Counted from the stretch's first letter, positions 24,792 through 33,673 are shown. The stretch: 39,950 bases of DNA from JAJDGF01 sp031549325 (GCA_031549325.1 JAVBQA010000044.1:1-39950); one strand, 5' to 3'. Numbers and translations: made by a program. Notes: generated by a model from the sequence alone, not told the origin.

Positions 24792-26081
24792 ATGGGCGAG
24801 ATCATACAGATCACCGGCGTGGGGTCCGAGCTGCAGGGCGTTGGCCGTGCCGCGTCTGGCCGCACGCTTTTTGTGCCCGGCGCGCTGCCTGGCGAGCGGG
24901 TGTCTGTGCGCGTGACGCGGGAGGCGGAGCGGTTCTCGGTCTGCGGGATCGAGCGGGTCCTTGAACCCAGCGCCCAGCGGGCGGCGCCGGTTTGCCCGCA
25001 CTTCGAGCGCTGCGGGGGCTGCGCCGCGCAGCACATGCGCTATGAATGCTCGGTGCAGATGAAGCGCCGGCGGGTTTGTGACGCGCTCGCCCGCATCGGC
25101 GGGATCGAGGCCGACGCGCGGGAGACCATCCCCTCGCCCGAGATCTGGCGCTACCGGAACAAGGCCGAGTACAGCTGCCGGTTCCAGGGAGAGCAGGTGG
25201 CGGGCGTCAGCGCCAGGGGGTCTCATGAGGTGCTGAATGTGCAGGATTGCCTGCTGCAGCACGAAGCCAGCGTGCGGTTTCTGCGCGCGGCGCGACCGCT
25301 GCTCGGGCCGTGGGCCGCGCAGCTCGTGACGCGGGTGAACCACGACGGCCGGCTGATGGCGGTGCTGGGCGCTTCGTCACCGATCAGGGATGAAAAGGCG
25401 CTGGCCGATGCGCTGTTTCGCGCTGTTCCGGAGCTTTTATCGCTGCATCGCTGCGATTTGAAGTCCCGCCCAGCCCACGCGCTGGACGGCCCCTGTCGCC
25501 GGATTCGCGGCGAGGAGCGCCTGAGCGAGCGCTTGTGCGGCCTGGATTTCGCGCTGTCGCCCCACTCGTTTTTTCAGGTGAACCGCGCTCAGGCAGAAAA
25601 CCTGGTGGCAGAAATGTTGAAAGCCGCCGGTTTGACCGGGGCTGAAACCGTTGTCGACGCCTATTGCGGCATCGGCACGCTGACGCTGCCCATCGCCCGG
25701 ATGGCCAAGCGGGCCATCGGCATCGAGATCGTCGCGCCCGCCGTAGAGGATGCCCGCCGCGCGGCCCAGGCCAACGGCATCGGCAACGCTGAGTTCATCT
25801 GTGGCGATGCGTCCGTCGAGCTGAGCAGACTGCTGAAGTCTGGCCTGAAGCCCGACGTGGTGGTCGTCGATCCGCCCCGCAAGGGCGTGGACAAGCAGCT
25901 CATCGAGCAGCTGATCCGCGTGAAGCCCGCCTGCATCGTGTACGTCTCCTGCGACCCGGGCACGCTGGCCCGCGACCTGAAACTGCTCTCTTGCGCCTAT
26001 CGCGCGGGCTACGTTCAACCCCTCGACATGTTCCCCTGGACCGAACACGTGGAGAGTGTCGCCAGACTCTGCTTGAAATAA
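24792..26081 (+). CDS. rlmD: 23S rRNA (uracil-C(5))-methyltransferase, RlmD/RlmCD type
   Basis: The 429-residue protein methylates uracil C5 in 23S rRNA. It has an N-terminal TRAM RNA-binding domain (about 1-60), iron-sulphur cysteines in CPHFERCGGCAAQHM plus a later QDC, the substrate loop HSFFQVNRAQAENL, the SAM motif DAYCGIGTLTLPIA, VVDPPRKG, and the nucleophilic cysteine in YVSCDPGTLARDL. In Bacillota one such enzyme often modifies both U747 and U1939 (RlmCD), so the exact site is uncertain. It starts two bases after pfkA with no obvious ribosome binding site of its own, so translation probably depends on coupling. Confidence 0.93.
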   Translation: MGEIIQITGVGSELQGVGRAASGRTLFVPGALPGERVSVRVTREAERFSVCGIERVLEPSAQRAAPVCPHFERCGGCAAQHMRYECSVQMKRRRVCDALARIGGIEADARETIPSPEIWRYRNKAEYSCRFQGEQVAGVSARGSHEVLNVQDCLLQHEASVRFLRAARPLLGPWAAQLVTRVNHDGRLMAVLGASSPIRDEKALADALFRAVPELLSLHRCDLKSRPAHALDGPCRRIRGEERLSERLCGLDFALSPHSFFQVNRAQAENLVAEMLKAAGLTGAETVVDAYCGIGTLTLPIARMAKRAIGIEIVAPAVEDARRAAQANGIGNAEFICGDASVELSRLLKSGLKPDVVVVDPPRKGVDKQLIEQLIRVKPACIVYVSCDPGTLARDLKLLSCAYRAGYVQPLDMFPWTEHVESVARLCLK

Positions 26082-26098
26082 CGGGCGCTTTGGCCCGC
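26082..26098 (+). terminator. weak hairpin after the rRNA methyltransferase gene
   Basis: CGGGC (26083-26087 region) pairs with GCCCG just downstream, followed by CTTTC. The stem is short and the U-tract poor; it lies between convergent genes and may be a modest terminator. Confidence 0.3.
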
Positions 26099-26133
26099 TT
26101 TCGGATGGGAGCCCGCTTGCTTTATTCAGCCAT

Positions 26134-27369
26134 TCACTTGTCTTCTTTGCTGCTCATCTCGTCGTCATAGATCCGGTAGCAGTTCTTGCCGCCGAACTTG
26201 GCGTGATACATGGCGATGTCGGCGTATTTGATGAGCACGTTGTAGTTGTCCGAGTGGTATGGATACAGCGCCACGCCGATGGACAGGCCAACCGCGTATT
26301 TCTCGATGTAGCGGTTGATCTCCTGCCGCCGGAAGCCCTCCAGCAGTTCCTGCGCGAAGCCGCTGGCCTCCTGCGCCGTGCCTACGCCCGGCACAATCAG
26401 CACGAACTCATCGCCGCCGATGCGGGCCGCGATGTTCAGCATGCCCGGGCCCGGCCGGAACACGCGCGAGTTTTTCTGGGCTTCCACGAGATAGCTGCCG
26501 ATGTTCTTCAGCAGCGTGTCGCCCGCGTCGTGGCCCGCGTTGTCGTTGACTTTTTTGAAGTTGTCCAGGTCGATGAAGAACAGCGCAAACCTGGGTTTCT
26601 CGTCTCCCTGAGTGATCTCCTGCAGGTAATCCAGCAGGAATTGGCGGTTGGGCAGGTTGGTCAGCTTGTCGTAGTTGGCCATCCGCTTCAGGTGATCCTG
26701 CATCTTCTTGAGGCGTCCAAGCAGCACATACACCAAGGCGCTCATCAGCAGCAGCACCGCGCCCAGCGCGCACATGAGCAGGATGAAGTTGGTGCGTGCG
26801 GTGATTTCGTTCTGGCGCAGCAGCGCATCCTCGATGTCCACCGCCACAACGCCCACCTGCCGGTTGCCCAGCATCAGCGGCACCGCGCCGGTGGAGTAGG
26901 AGCCCCACTCGTCCTTCAGGTTCGAGATGCCTGCCACTTCCCTGCCCGCGAAGGCGTCTTCGTGCACCTTTGACAGCGCATACGCACGGAAGGGCTCGTC
27001 TTCCACGTCGGTGTCGAAGATGAACACGGGCACGCCGCCCACCATTTTCAGCGCGTAGATGTACTTCACGCCCAGCCGACTGGCCAGCGAGCGCAGCTGG
27101 GCCAGCTGCGCCTGAAAGCCCTGGCTGTTTGTGTCCTCGATGGTCTCGTATCCATCAAACGCCAGCTTGTCGATGGTCTCGCTCGCGGCGGCCGCGGCCG
27201 AGATCAGCTGGGATTTGACGCTGGCCTCCAGCATCTGCCGCGAGTCGGCCAGGGCCTTCAGGTTCAGATAACCCGTCAGCGCCAGCACCAGCGCGCAAAA
27301 CACCACGAACGCCGTGAATAGCGAGTACCTTTCTCTGTTCGACAGTTGAAACAGCCTTCTTTCTTTCAT
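26134..27369 (-). CDS. membrane diguanylate cyclase with extracytoplasmic sensor region
   Basis: The 411-residue protein has a membrane helix at 16-37, an extracellular region at about 38-193 resembling a Cache-type sensor (NLKDEWGSYSTGAVPL), a second helix at 194-218, and a GGDEF domain at about 233-405. GGDEF is intact at 318-322, and FIDLDNFKKVND and ARIGGDEF are present, so it should make cyclic di-GMP. The inhibitory RxxD site normally five residues upstream is absent; that stretch reads FRPGPGMLNIAA and looks expanded. ATG 27369 follows GGGAGGG with good spacing. It is downstream of, and in the same direction as, the citrate lyase operon, separated by 99 bases. Confidence 0.9.
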   Translation of the reverse strand: MKERRLFQLSNRERYSLFTAFVVFCALVLALTGYLNLKALADSRQMLEASVKSQLISAAAAASETIDKLAFDGYETIEDTNSQGFQAQLAQLRSLASRLGVKYIYALKMVGGVPVFIFDTDVEDEPFRAYALSKVHEDAFAGREVAGISNLKDEWGSYSTGAVPLMLGNRQVGVVAVDIEDALLRQNEITARTNFILLMCALGAVLLLMSALVYVLLGRLKKMQDHLKRMANYDKLTNLPNRQFLLDYLQEITQGDEKPRFALFFIDLDNFKKVNDNAGHDAGDTLLKNIGSYLVEAQKNSRVFRPGPGMLNIAARIGGDEFVLIVPGVGTAQEASGFAQELLEGFRRQEINRYIEKYAVGLSIGVALYPYHSDNYNVLIKYADIAMYHAKFGGKNCYRIYDDEMSSKEDK

Positions 27370-27468
27370 AAGTACCCTCCCGCTTGGTGTCGCGGCCCTG
27401 ACCCGCACAGTTTACCATACAGGCGGCTGTTCTTGCATTCGCTGCGCGAACCGGAGGGCGCAGCGCGC

Positions 27469-27948
27469 TCACGCTTCGCCTGCGCGCCAACCCTTGCACA
27501 CATCCACCCATTCAAGCGCGCCCGAGAACCGGTACAATTCGTCCGGCGATAGCCCGATCATGCTGTTGCCGCTGCCGCACGCCGGGAACACGCTTTCGAA
27601 GCGGCGCACCGATTCGTCGATGTAGACCTTCACGCCGCCGGGCAGCGCGAACGGGCACACGCCGCCCACCGCGTGGCCGGTGGATTCCAGCACTTCTTCC
27701 GGCGACAGCATGCGCGCCTTCAGGCCGAAACGCTGCTTGTAGCGCGCGTTGTCGATCTTCGCGTCGCCCGCCGCGCAGATCAGCAGGCATCCGTCCGAGG
27801 AAAAGCTGAGCGTCTTCACGATTCTGGCGGGAATCACGCCCACCGCCTGCGCCGCCAGCTCCACCGTGGCGCTGGACTGCGCTTTTTCCATCACCCGATC
27901 CTCCATGCCCAGTTCCCTGAAGTACGCGCGAACCGCCTCAATCGCCAT
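27469..27948 (-). CDS. YbaK/EbsC family aminoacyl-tRNA deacylase
   Basis: The 159-residue protein is a trans-editing domain homologue that hydrolyses mischarged tRNA, such as Cys-tRNA(Pro) or Ala-tRNA(Pro). Conserved pieces are IVKTLSF (the catalytic-site lysine), GHAVGGVCPFAL and the terminal CGSGNSMIGLSPDEL. The start overlaps the citXG stop by 11 bases, making it the last gene of the citrate lyase operon. I see no functional link to citrate; it is probably a passenger. The exact tRNA substrate cannot be set from sequence. Confidence 0.88.
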   Translation of the reverse strand: MAIEAVRAYFRELGMEDRVMEKAQSSATVELAAQAVGVIPARIVKTLSFSSDGCLLICAAGDAKIDNARYKQRFGLKARMLSPEEVLESTGHAVGGVCPFALPGGVKVYIDESVRRFESVFPACGSGNSMIGLSPDELYRFSGALEWVDVCKGWRAGEA

Positions 27949-29218
27949 CTTCCAAATCCCTTTCTTCCGTGCAAATCGCCCGAACCATCAGCGCCGCGGC
28001 CAGAAGGTCCGCGCAGCCGCCCGGGCTCAGGTTGTTTCTGATGAATTCCTCATCCAGCTGCGCGGCCAGCATCAACGGATCGCGGCCTTGACGCAGCGCC
28101 TGCTGAACCTGCTTTCGGACGCGCGCGGCCGCTTCCGGGCTGGATCGCCGGACGAGGTTGGTGTCCTCCACCTGGGCGATCAGCCTCAGCAGCGCCAGCA
28201 CGCCCGCGTCGTTTTCGCTTGCGCCCGTCTCCAGCGCGGGCAGCGCGATGTGCCGCACCGCCGGAAATCCGCGCATGGCCTGGCCGCGCGCGCCGGCATA
28301 GCTTTCGATGGGCTTGTCCTTGGGCGCGCGGGCCAGCGCCCCGGCGCAGGACAACAGGGCGTCAGGCGTCAGCGGAACATCCCGCGCCGCCAGGTATCCG
28401 CAGGCCCCGGCGATCAGCCCCAGCGAGTAGACTGCGCCCATGTGGGTGTTGACGCCGCCGGTGGCCTCGCGCATGGCGCGCTCGGCTTGCAGCCCCGTCG
28501 CTTGCAGCGCAGGGAACAGCGCCTGTTCATTCGGCGCCGCCAGCCCCTGCTGGCAAAACACATAGAAATACCGCATCAGCGCGGAAGCGCTGCGCACAAA
28601 GCTGAAAAAGTCCATGTCGCCGTGCGCGCCGCTGTTGTTCCGGTCCACCAGGCCCGGCTTGGGCGTGATGGAAAGCTCGGTCAGCAATGCCCGGGTGGCG
28701 GCCTGCTGCACCCGGTCACACAAGACGGCGTCGAAGTAAGCGCGCAGCAGCCCGCGGGTCCTCTGCTGAACCTGCTCCAGCGGGTGCGCCCGGCTGCGCG
28801 CGCAGGCGTAAGCGGGCGCGTCGCAGATCAGGCACAACCGCTCGGGCAAAGAGATGTCGGCGCGGGAGATCTTGCTGCCCTCGCCGTCCAGCACGTCGAT
28901 GTCGAAAAGACGCCCCAGCGGGTGGTTCTGCTCGAGGGAACACAGCATCCGCTTCAGCGCCGTCGGCTCCATATCCGCCCGGAAAAACGCGCAATGCCCG
29001 GCCTCGTCCACCCGGCGCTCCAGCAGCGCGATCCTGGGGGAACAGGCAAGGATCAGCGATATGGCCTTGCGAAATGCGCGGTCGGCCAGCAAAAAGCGCT
29101 TGTCCGGCCCGGCGATGTTCAGCGTCAGGCAGACCAGCGCCGAACCGGGCCGCGTGAGCTCCGCTTGCCGCTGCGCGCGCCAGTCCCGCGCGGCCAGCAC
29201 CTGCTCAAGCGTCGCCAT
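27938..29218 (-). CDS. citXG: fused CitX-CitG: citrate lyase prosthetic-group synthesis and transfer
   Basis: The 426-residue protein joins two enzymes that mature citrate lyase. Residues about 1-170 are CitX (apo-citrate lyase phosphoribosyl-dephospho-CoA transferase), shown by LGRLFDIDVLD (101-111) and CLICDAPAYACARSRAH (129-145). Residues about 175-426 are CitG (triphosphoribosyl-dephospho-CoA synthase), shown by TPKPGLVDRNNSGAHGDMD and GGVNTHMG. CitG makes the prosthetic-group precursor and CitX attaches it to the acyl carrier CitD. Start ATG 29218 overlaps the citC stop by 14 bases. Fusions in this order are known in other bacteria. Confidence 0.93.
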   Translation of the reverse strand: MATLEQVLAARDWRAQRQAELTRPGSALVCLTLNIAGPDKRFLLADRAFRKAISLILACSPRIALLERRVDEAGHCAFFRADMEPTALKRMLCSLEQNHPLGRLFDIDVLDGEGSKISRADISLPERLCLICDAPAYACARSRAHPLEQVQQRTRGLLRAYFDAVLCDRVQQAATRALLTELSITPKPGLVDRNNSGAHGDMDFFSFVRSASALMRYFYVFCQQGLAAPNEQALFPALQATGLQAERAMREATGGVNTHMGAVYSLGLIAGACGYLAARDVPLTPDALLSCAGALARAPKDKPIESYAGARGQAMRGFPAVRHIALPALETGASENDAGVLALLRLIAQVEDTNLVRRSSPEAAARVRKQVQQALRQGRDPLMLAAQLDEEFIRNNLSPGGCADLLAAALMVRAICTEERDLEDGD

Positions 29219-30182
29219 GAAATCGCCCCCGGAGATAGGCGTAGGTCGTCTCGGGCACCAGCGCCTGGACGCCCTCCCAGTCGCGCGTTTCCAGCAGCGC
29301 GCGCACGCGGGAAGCGCTTACAGGCTCCCCGCCGATCTCGGCGCGCGGCAGCTCGCGCAGCTCGATCCCGGCCCTCGGCAGCCGCGCCTTGAGCGCGTCG
29401 TTGTACACATTCGTCACCGGGCTCAGCGGCTCGGTGCCCACGTACCGCCTGGTCACGCCCAGCGCCGGGGCCAGCGCGTCCGCAAACAGCGCGGCGTCCA
29501 GCGCGGTCTCGGCGGCCGCCATGTTCTCCTGCTTGGTGAAGTACGACGGGAAGGTGGTGGCGCTGACGGCGAACCGGCCGCCCGGAACAACCGATAGGTT
29601 TTTCAGATGGGCCGTGCCCCGCCGCACCAACCGGATCCGGTCGGCGAAGGGGAACTCGGATCGGTCCTCCTCCACAACCAGCACGAACACCCAACCGCTC
29701 TCGGCGCAGGCGCGCTCGATCAGGTAGCGGTGCCCCAGCGTAAAGGGGTTGCAGTTCATCACGATGGCCGCGCGCGGCTGGGGTTTGCCGTCGGCCTCCC
29801 TGCGCAGGCGCGACAATTCCCGGTCCATCGCGCCGCCGAACGCCAGCATGGCGGCGTAAGGTTCGGCGCTGGCCACCAGCCGGAAGCCGAGCCCTTCGAT
29901 CATGGCGGCCGCCTCGGGCTTTGTGATCACGATCAGCTCGAAGATGTCCCTTGCCGCCGCTGCCTTGACCAGCTCGGTGACGAGGCTCGCCAGCACGCCC
30001 GCGCCCTGCTGATCCCGCGCCACGGCCAGGCCCTGCAGCATGTCGCCCACCAGCGAACCCGTGCCGACCAGCCGTCCGCCATCCATCGCGCCCAGCGTCA
30101 GCTGGGCGTTTTCAGGCAATGTCAAGTCGAAGGATGCCAGAAGCCCAGCGGCGTCCGCCGGTGCGATCTTGCGTATCTCCAT
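29205..30182 (-). CDS. citC: [citrate (pro-3S)-lyase] ligase
   Basis: CitC acetylates the thiol of the citrate lyase prosthetic group with ATP and acetate, switching the enzyme on. The 325-residue product has an N-terminal GNAT-like domain (about 1-115) and a C-terminal nucleotidyltransferase domain with the HIGH-type motif NCNPFTLGHR (143-152) and VSASRVRALL near the end. It starts one base after citF ends and overlaps citXG by 14 bases. Confidence 0.95.
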   Translation of the reverse strand: MEIRKIAPADAAGLLASFDLTLPENAQLTLGAMDGGRLVGTGSLVGDMLQGLAVARDQQGAGVLASLVTELVKAAAARDIFELIVITKPEAAAMIEGLGFRLVASAEPYAAMLAFGGAMDRELSRLRREADGKPQPRAAIVMNCNPFTLGHRYLIERACAESGWVFVLVVEEDRSEFPFADRIRLVRRGTAHLKNLSVVPGGRFAVSATTFPSYFTKQENMAAAETALDAALFADALAPALGVTRRYVGTEPLSPVTNVYNDALKARLPRAGIELRELPRAEIGGEPVSASRVRALLETRDWEGVQALVPETTYAYLRGRFHGDA

Positions 30183-30183
30183 G

Positions 30184-31584
30184 TCAGACCACCTGCTTGA
30201 TAAGGCCTTTTTCGCGCCCGTCGCGATACAGCACCTCGGCCACCACCCGCTCGCCCTCGGGCAGCGGATCGGGCACGCCGGTGATGGACTCGCCCAGCGC
30301 CTTCAGCGCGTGGATGTCCATCAATGGCAGTTTGGCGTCCCGCAGCCGCTGCATCAGCTCGGCGTTCCGCGGATTCACGGCGATGCCGCGCTGGGTCACC
30401 ACCACGTCCACATACTCGCCGGGCGTGGAGGTGATGAGCGTCTTGTCCAGGATCAGGGGCAGCCGCGCGCGCATGATGGGTGCGATGATCATGGCGAGCT
30501 TGGATCCGGCCGCCGTGTCGGTGTGGCCGCCGCTGCCGCCCATGATAAAGCCGTTGGAATCGGTGTGCACGTTCACGTTAAACTCGGTGTCCACCTGGGT
30601 CGCGCCCAGGATTACCACGTCCAGCTGGTTGACCAGCGCCTCCGGATCGTTTGGGCTGGCGTATTTCGCGGCGCTGATTTCGATGTGGTTATTGTTCTCC
30701 CGCAGCGATTTCACGGCGTCCAGATCGAAGCACTGCACGTCGTACAGCCGCTCAAAGCAGCCCGCCTTCAGCATGTCCACCATGTAGCCGGTGATGCCGC
30801 CCATGCCGAAGCTGCCGCGGATCTGCTGTTCCAGCATGATCCCCTTCAGAAACTGGGCCGCCGCCAGCGACGCGCCCCCCGCGCCCGTCTGGAAGCTGAA
30901 ACCGTCCTTCAGCAGGCCCGAGTGCCTGATCACCTGGGCGGCGTACTCGGCCATCACCAGCCCCACCGGGTCGCGGGTGATGCGCGTGGTGCCCGACACG
31001 ATGCCGGCCGGGTCTCCGATGGCGTCCATCTTGACGAGGAAGTGCACCTGTTCCCCCGGGATGCAGGGGCTGTCCAGCCGATCCACCAGATTGTCGGTCA
31101 GCGCCACCACGCAGCCGGCGCATTGGGCGTCGGCCACCGGGTAGCCCAGCGCCCCGCAGGCGGACTTGCCCAGCCGCCCGCTCAGGTTGCCCGCCCCATC
31201 GGCGGTGGGCGCGGCGACAAACGCCACGTCGATGTGGGTTGCGCCCGAGAGGATGTCGGCGGGGCGCTGGCCATGGCTTCTGAACACCACCGGTTTTTTC
31301 AGCACGCCCCCCGACAGCGCGCGCCCGAGCGCCGAGCCGATGTAGCTGGCCTCGATGCCGGTCACCACGCCGCTTTTCATGTGCTCGATCAGCGGCTGGT
31401 GCACGTCAAACAGCGCGCTGGCACAGATGGTCAGGTCCCGAACTCCGAGTGCCGCGATCTCGGCCATGACGGCGTTCAGCACAAAGTCGCCATTGCGAAG
31501 GTGGTGGTGGAACGAGATGCTCATGCCGTCCTTCAGCCCGGACGCGACAACCGCCTCGCGGATAGAACCCAAGATCTTGCTCAC
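30184..31584 (-). CDS. citF: citrate lyase alpha subunit (citrate CoA-transferase)
   Basis: CitF transfers the acetyl-carrier thioester from acetate to citrate, giving citryl-ACP. The 466-residue protein shows GMSISFHHHLRNGD, VDVAFVAAPTADGAGN, GFSFQTGAGGASLA, SFGMGGITGYMVD, NVNVHTDSNGFIMGGSGGH and the DVVVTQRGIAVNPRN end region. It begins about 35-40 residues later than the Klebsiella/E. coli type and lacks that N-terminal extension. The GTG start at 31584 is supported by GGGAGGTGG upstream and overlaps the citE stop (GTGA). Citramalate lyase has the same subunits and cannot be excluded. Confidence 0.95.
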   Translation of the reverse strand: MSKILGSIREAVVASGLKDGMSISFHHHLRNGDFVLNAVMAEIAALGVRDLTICASALFDVHQPLIEHMKSGVVTGIEASYIGSALGRALSGGVLKKPVVFRSHGQRPADILSGATHIDVAFVAAPTADGAGNLSGRLGKSACGALGYPVADAQCAGCVVALTDNLVDRLDSPCIPGEQVHFLVKMDAIGDPAGIVSGTTRITRDPVGLVMAEYAAQVIRHSGLLKDGFSFQTGAGGASLAAAQFLKGIMLEQQIRGSFGMGGITGYMVDMLKAGCFERLYDVQCFDLDAVKSLRENNNHIEISAAKYASPNDPEALVNQLDVVILGATQVDTEFNVNVHTDSNGFIMGGSGGHTDTAAGSKLAMIIAPIMRARLPLILDKTLITSTPGEYVDVVVTQRGIAVNPRNAELMQRLRDAKLPLMDIHALKALGESITGVPDPLPEGERVVAEVLYRDGREKGLIKQVV

Positions 31585-32426
31585 CGCGCGCCACCTCCCG
31601 TGATGAAGTCAGCCTGCTGCAGGACCCGCTTGGCGCGGTTCACGATGGGCGCGTCGATCATCTTGCCCCGGAGCGACACCGCGCCCTTGCCCTGCGCTTG
31701 GGCGTCCTCAATGGTTTGCAGCACCTCGCGGGCATAGGCGATCTCTTCTTCCGTCGGGCTGAATGCCCGGTTGATGCCCCGAATGTGGCGCGGCGAGATG
31801 GCCGCCTTGCCCGCAAACCCAAGCGCGCGCGCCACGCCCGCGTCGATGACCAGCCCCTCGTCGTCCAACACGTCGGTGAACGGCGTATCGATTGGCATCA
31901 CGCCCGCCGCCCGCGCAGCCATCACCACGCGGCTGCGCGCGTACAGAATCTCGTCGCCCCGCTTGGTGCGCGGGCAGCCGAGGTCGGCGGTCAGATCCTC
32001 CGCGCCCAGCAGCACGCCGTAAACCTTCGGCCCGGAGGCGATGGCGAAAGCGTTCTCCACGCCCAGCGCCGTCTCAATCAGCGGCATCAGCAGGGTGTCG
32101 CCGGTCAGCGCCTGCGCGATGTTCTCAACCATTTCCCGCCCGTCGACTTTTGTGGGCATGACAAAATCCGGCTTCATGGGAAGCACGGCGTCCAGATCTT
32201 TCTTCCAGAACCCATTTTCATCGATGGAATTGATGCGCACGCAGGTCTTAACCCCGCGGCCATTCAGCGCAAAAAGCGCGTTTCGCACCAGCAACCGCGC
32301 GGCGTCCTTCTCGTCGGGCGACACGGCGTCCTCCAGATCCAAAATGATGGCGTCCGCGCCCAGGATGTCCGCGTTTTGCAGCATGGACGGGCTGTTGCCC
32401 GGCAGAAACAGCAGCGATCTGATCAT
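31581..32426 (-). CDS. citE: citrate lyase beta subunit (citryl-ACP lyase)
   Basis: CitE cleaves citryl-ACP to oxaloacetate and acetyl-ACP. The 281-residue TIM-barrel protein starts MIRSLLFLPGNSPSML and carries DAIILDLEDAVSPDEKD, CVRIN, PLIETALGVENAFAIA, LLGAEDLTADLG and GKAAISPRHI, all typical of the CitE/HpcH aldolase family. ATG 32426 is chosen because GGGAGGAG lies five bases upstream. It overlaps the citD stop (ATGA) and the citF start. Confidence 0.96.
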   Translation of the reverse strand: MIRSLLFLPGNSPSMLQNADILGADAIILDLEDAVSPDEKDAARLLVRNALFALNGRGVKTCVRINSIDENGFWKKDLDAVLPMKPDFVMPTKVDGREMVENIAQALTGDTLLMPLIETALGVENAFAIASGPKVYGVLLGAEDLTADLGCPRTKRGDEILYARSRVVMAARAAGVMPIDTPFTDVLDDEGLVIDAGVARALGFAGKAAISPRHIRGINRAFSPTEEEIAYAREVLQTIEDAQAQGKGAVSLRGKMIDAPIVNRAKRVLQQADFITGGGAR

Positions 32427-32692
32427 GGCTTCTCCTCCCCGGCGCGAAGGATCGCGGCCTCCACCCGAGCGCGCACCGTGCAGTCCAGCGCGCCCCGGTC
32501 GTTCACGTGGATCTGGGCGTCCGTCACGCCCAGCGCGCCGCAAACCTCGCGAACCGACAACTCGATCGCCCGCCCGAACTGGCGCTTCACCACCGAGTCG
32601 ATGGCCACGTCGAGGCCCGTTCCCGGCTTCACCGTCACAAAGATGTCGCTGGACTCGAGCGTTCCGGCGGTCGCGGCCCGCTTGATCTGCAT
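32423..32692 (-). CDS. citD: citrate lyase acyl carrier protein (gamma subunit)
   Basis: CitD is the small carrier that bears the phosphoribosyl-dephospho-CoA arm of citrate lyase. The 89-residue product starts MQIKRAATAGTLESSDIFV; the serine in GTLESSD is the expected attachment residue. ATG 32692 is preferred to GTG 32698 because AAGGAGGG lies five bases upstream. It is the first gene of the operon citD-citE-citF-citC-citXG-ybaK. No citrate carrier or oxaloacetate decarboxylase gene is in the window. Confidence 0.95.
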   Translation of the reverse strand: MQIKRAATAGTLESSDIFVTVKPGTGLDVAIDSVVKRQFGRAIELSVREVCGALGVTDAQIHVNDRGALDCTVRARVEAAILRAGEEKP

Positions 32693-32721
32693 AGGCACCC
32701 TCCTTGTTTTTTGCTTCGCTT

Positions 32722-32751
32722 AGTATACCACAGTTTTGGCATGCGCCGCAA
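32722..32751 (-). promoter_or_regulatory. predicted promoter of the citrate lyase operon
   Basis: On the minus strand, TATACT (32722-32727) preceded by TGG makes an extended -10; the -35 is weak (TTGCGG-like at 18 bp). It lies 30 bases upstream of citD. The divergent acetyltransferase promoter begins only a few bases away. Confidence 0.55.
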
Positions 32752-32754
32752 TGC

Positions 32755-32783
32755 TTGCCGGATTGCCGATTCGGCGTTATACT
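32755..32783 (+). promoter_or_regulatory. predicted promoter of the GNAT acetyltransferase gene
   Basis: TTGCCG (32755-32760), 17-bp spacer, TATACT (32778-32783), 21 bases before ATG 32804. It is back to back with the citrate lyase promoter. Confidence 0.55.
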
Positions 32784-32803
32784 ATCTGTTGGAGGGTGAG
32801 ATC

Positions 32804-33649
32804 ATGAGAATCACCATGCAAAACCACTGCGAGCCCAGCCATTCCCAGGCGTTCAACGCGCTGGTGAAGGCCACGTTTGGGTTTGACTTTACCGAGTGGA
32901 TGGCGCTGGGCCAGTGGAAAGACAACTATGAGAGTTACTCGATGCTCGAAGACGGGCGGATGCTGGCCAATGTGTGTGTTTACAAAGCGCCGCTGCTGAT
33001 TCGGGGCCGGGTGGTGGACGCCGTCCAGCTGGGCGCGGTGGCCACGGCGCAGGATTGCCGCGGCAAGGGCTATCAGCTCGCGCTGATCGGGCATGTGCTT
33101 GAGAAATACGCGGGCGTGCCGGCGTTTCTGCACGCCAACGCCAGCGTGATCCACTTCTATCCCCGGTTTGGATTTCGGCGGGTGACGGAGTGGCTGCCCA
33201 GTGTTTCGGCGTCGATCGAGAATTCCATCGATCCGGTCAGGCTGGCCCCGGGCGATGCGCGGGTGTGGCGGGCGCTCGAGCGGCGCGGCGCGCGATCGGG
33301 CGTGATCGATAGTTTGGGCTACGAGAGCGTGCAGGTGTTCCACTGGGTGATGGCGTATGGGAACAGCGCCTATTACCTGCCCGGGCTGGACGTGGTGGTC
33401 ATGGCCGGGCAGCATGACGACGTGCTTTTGTTGCATGACGTGGTGGCCGGGCGGCCAGTCCCCTTTGAGGAATTGACGAGGCATCTGCCGTTCGCGGGCA
33501 TCCGCCGGGTCGAGTTTGGCTTCACGCCCGACTGGCTGGGTGTGGATCCGGTCTGGACGCCCATTTTGGACGACGACGAAGCGTTGTTCATTCGGGGTGC
33601 GTGGGATCTGCCCGAGCGGTTCAGAATGCCCGCCACCAGCCTGACATAA
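32804..33649 (+). CDS. GNAT family N-acetyltransferase
   Basis: The 281-residue protein has an N-terminal GNAT domain: AVQLGAVATAQDCRGKGYQ is the acetyl-CoA-binding strand and Q/RxxGxG/A-like loop, and NASVIHFYPRFGFRRV is the typical C-terminal part of the fold. Residues about 135-281 form a second domain resembling the C-terminal halves of Eis-like or two-domain acetyltransferases. The substrate is unknown. GGAGGG (32791-32796) supports ATG 32804. It diverges from the citrate lyase operon and is followed by a DUF5655 gene. Confidence 0.82.
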   Translation: MRITMQNHCEPSHSQAFNALVKATFGFDFTEWMALGQWKDNYESYSMLEDGRMLANVCVYKAPLLIRGRVVDAVQLGAVATAQDCRGKGYQLALIGHVLEKYAGVPAFLHANASVIHFYPRFGFRRVTEWLPSVSASIENSIDPVRLAPGDARVWRALERRGARSGVIDSLGYESVQVFHWVMAYGNSAYYLPGLDVVVMAGQHDDVLLLHDVVAGRPVPFEELTRHLPFAGIRRVEFGFTPDWLGVDPVWTPILDDDEALFIRGAWDLPERFRMPATSLT

Positions 33650-33673
33650 GGAGTTCACCGACATGGAAAAGCC

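Noticed and set aside
27749..29392. 547-residue plus-strand frame opposite citXG and ybaK
   Set aside because: Arg/Gln/Ala-rich shadow of well-supported minus-strand genes; no motif.
30040..31737. 565-residue plus-strand frame opposite citF
   Set aside because: His/Gln/Arg-rich shadow of citF with no motif.
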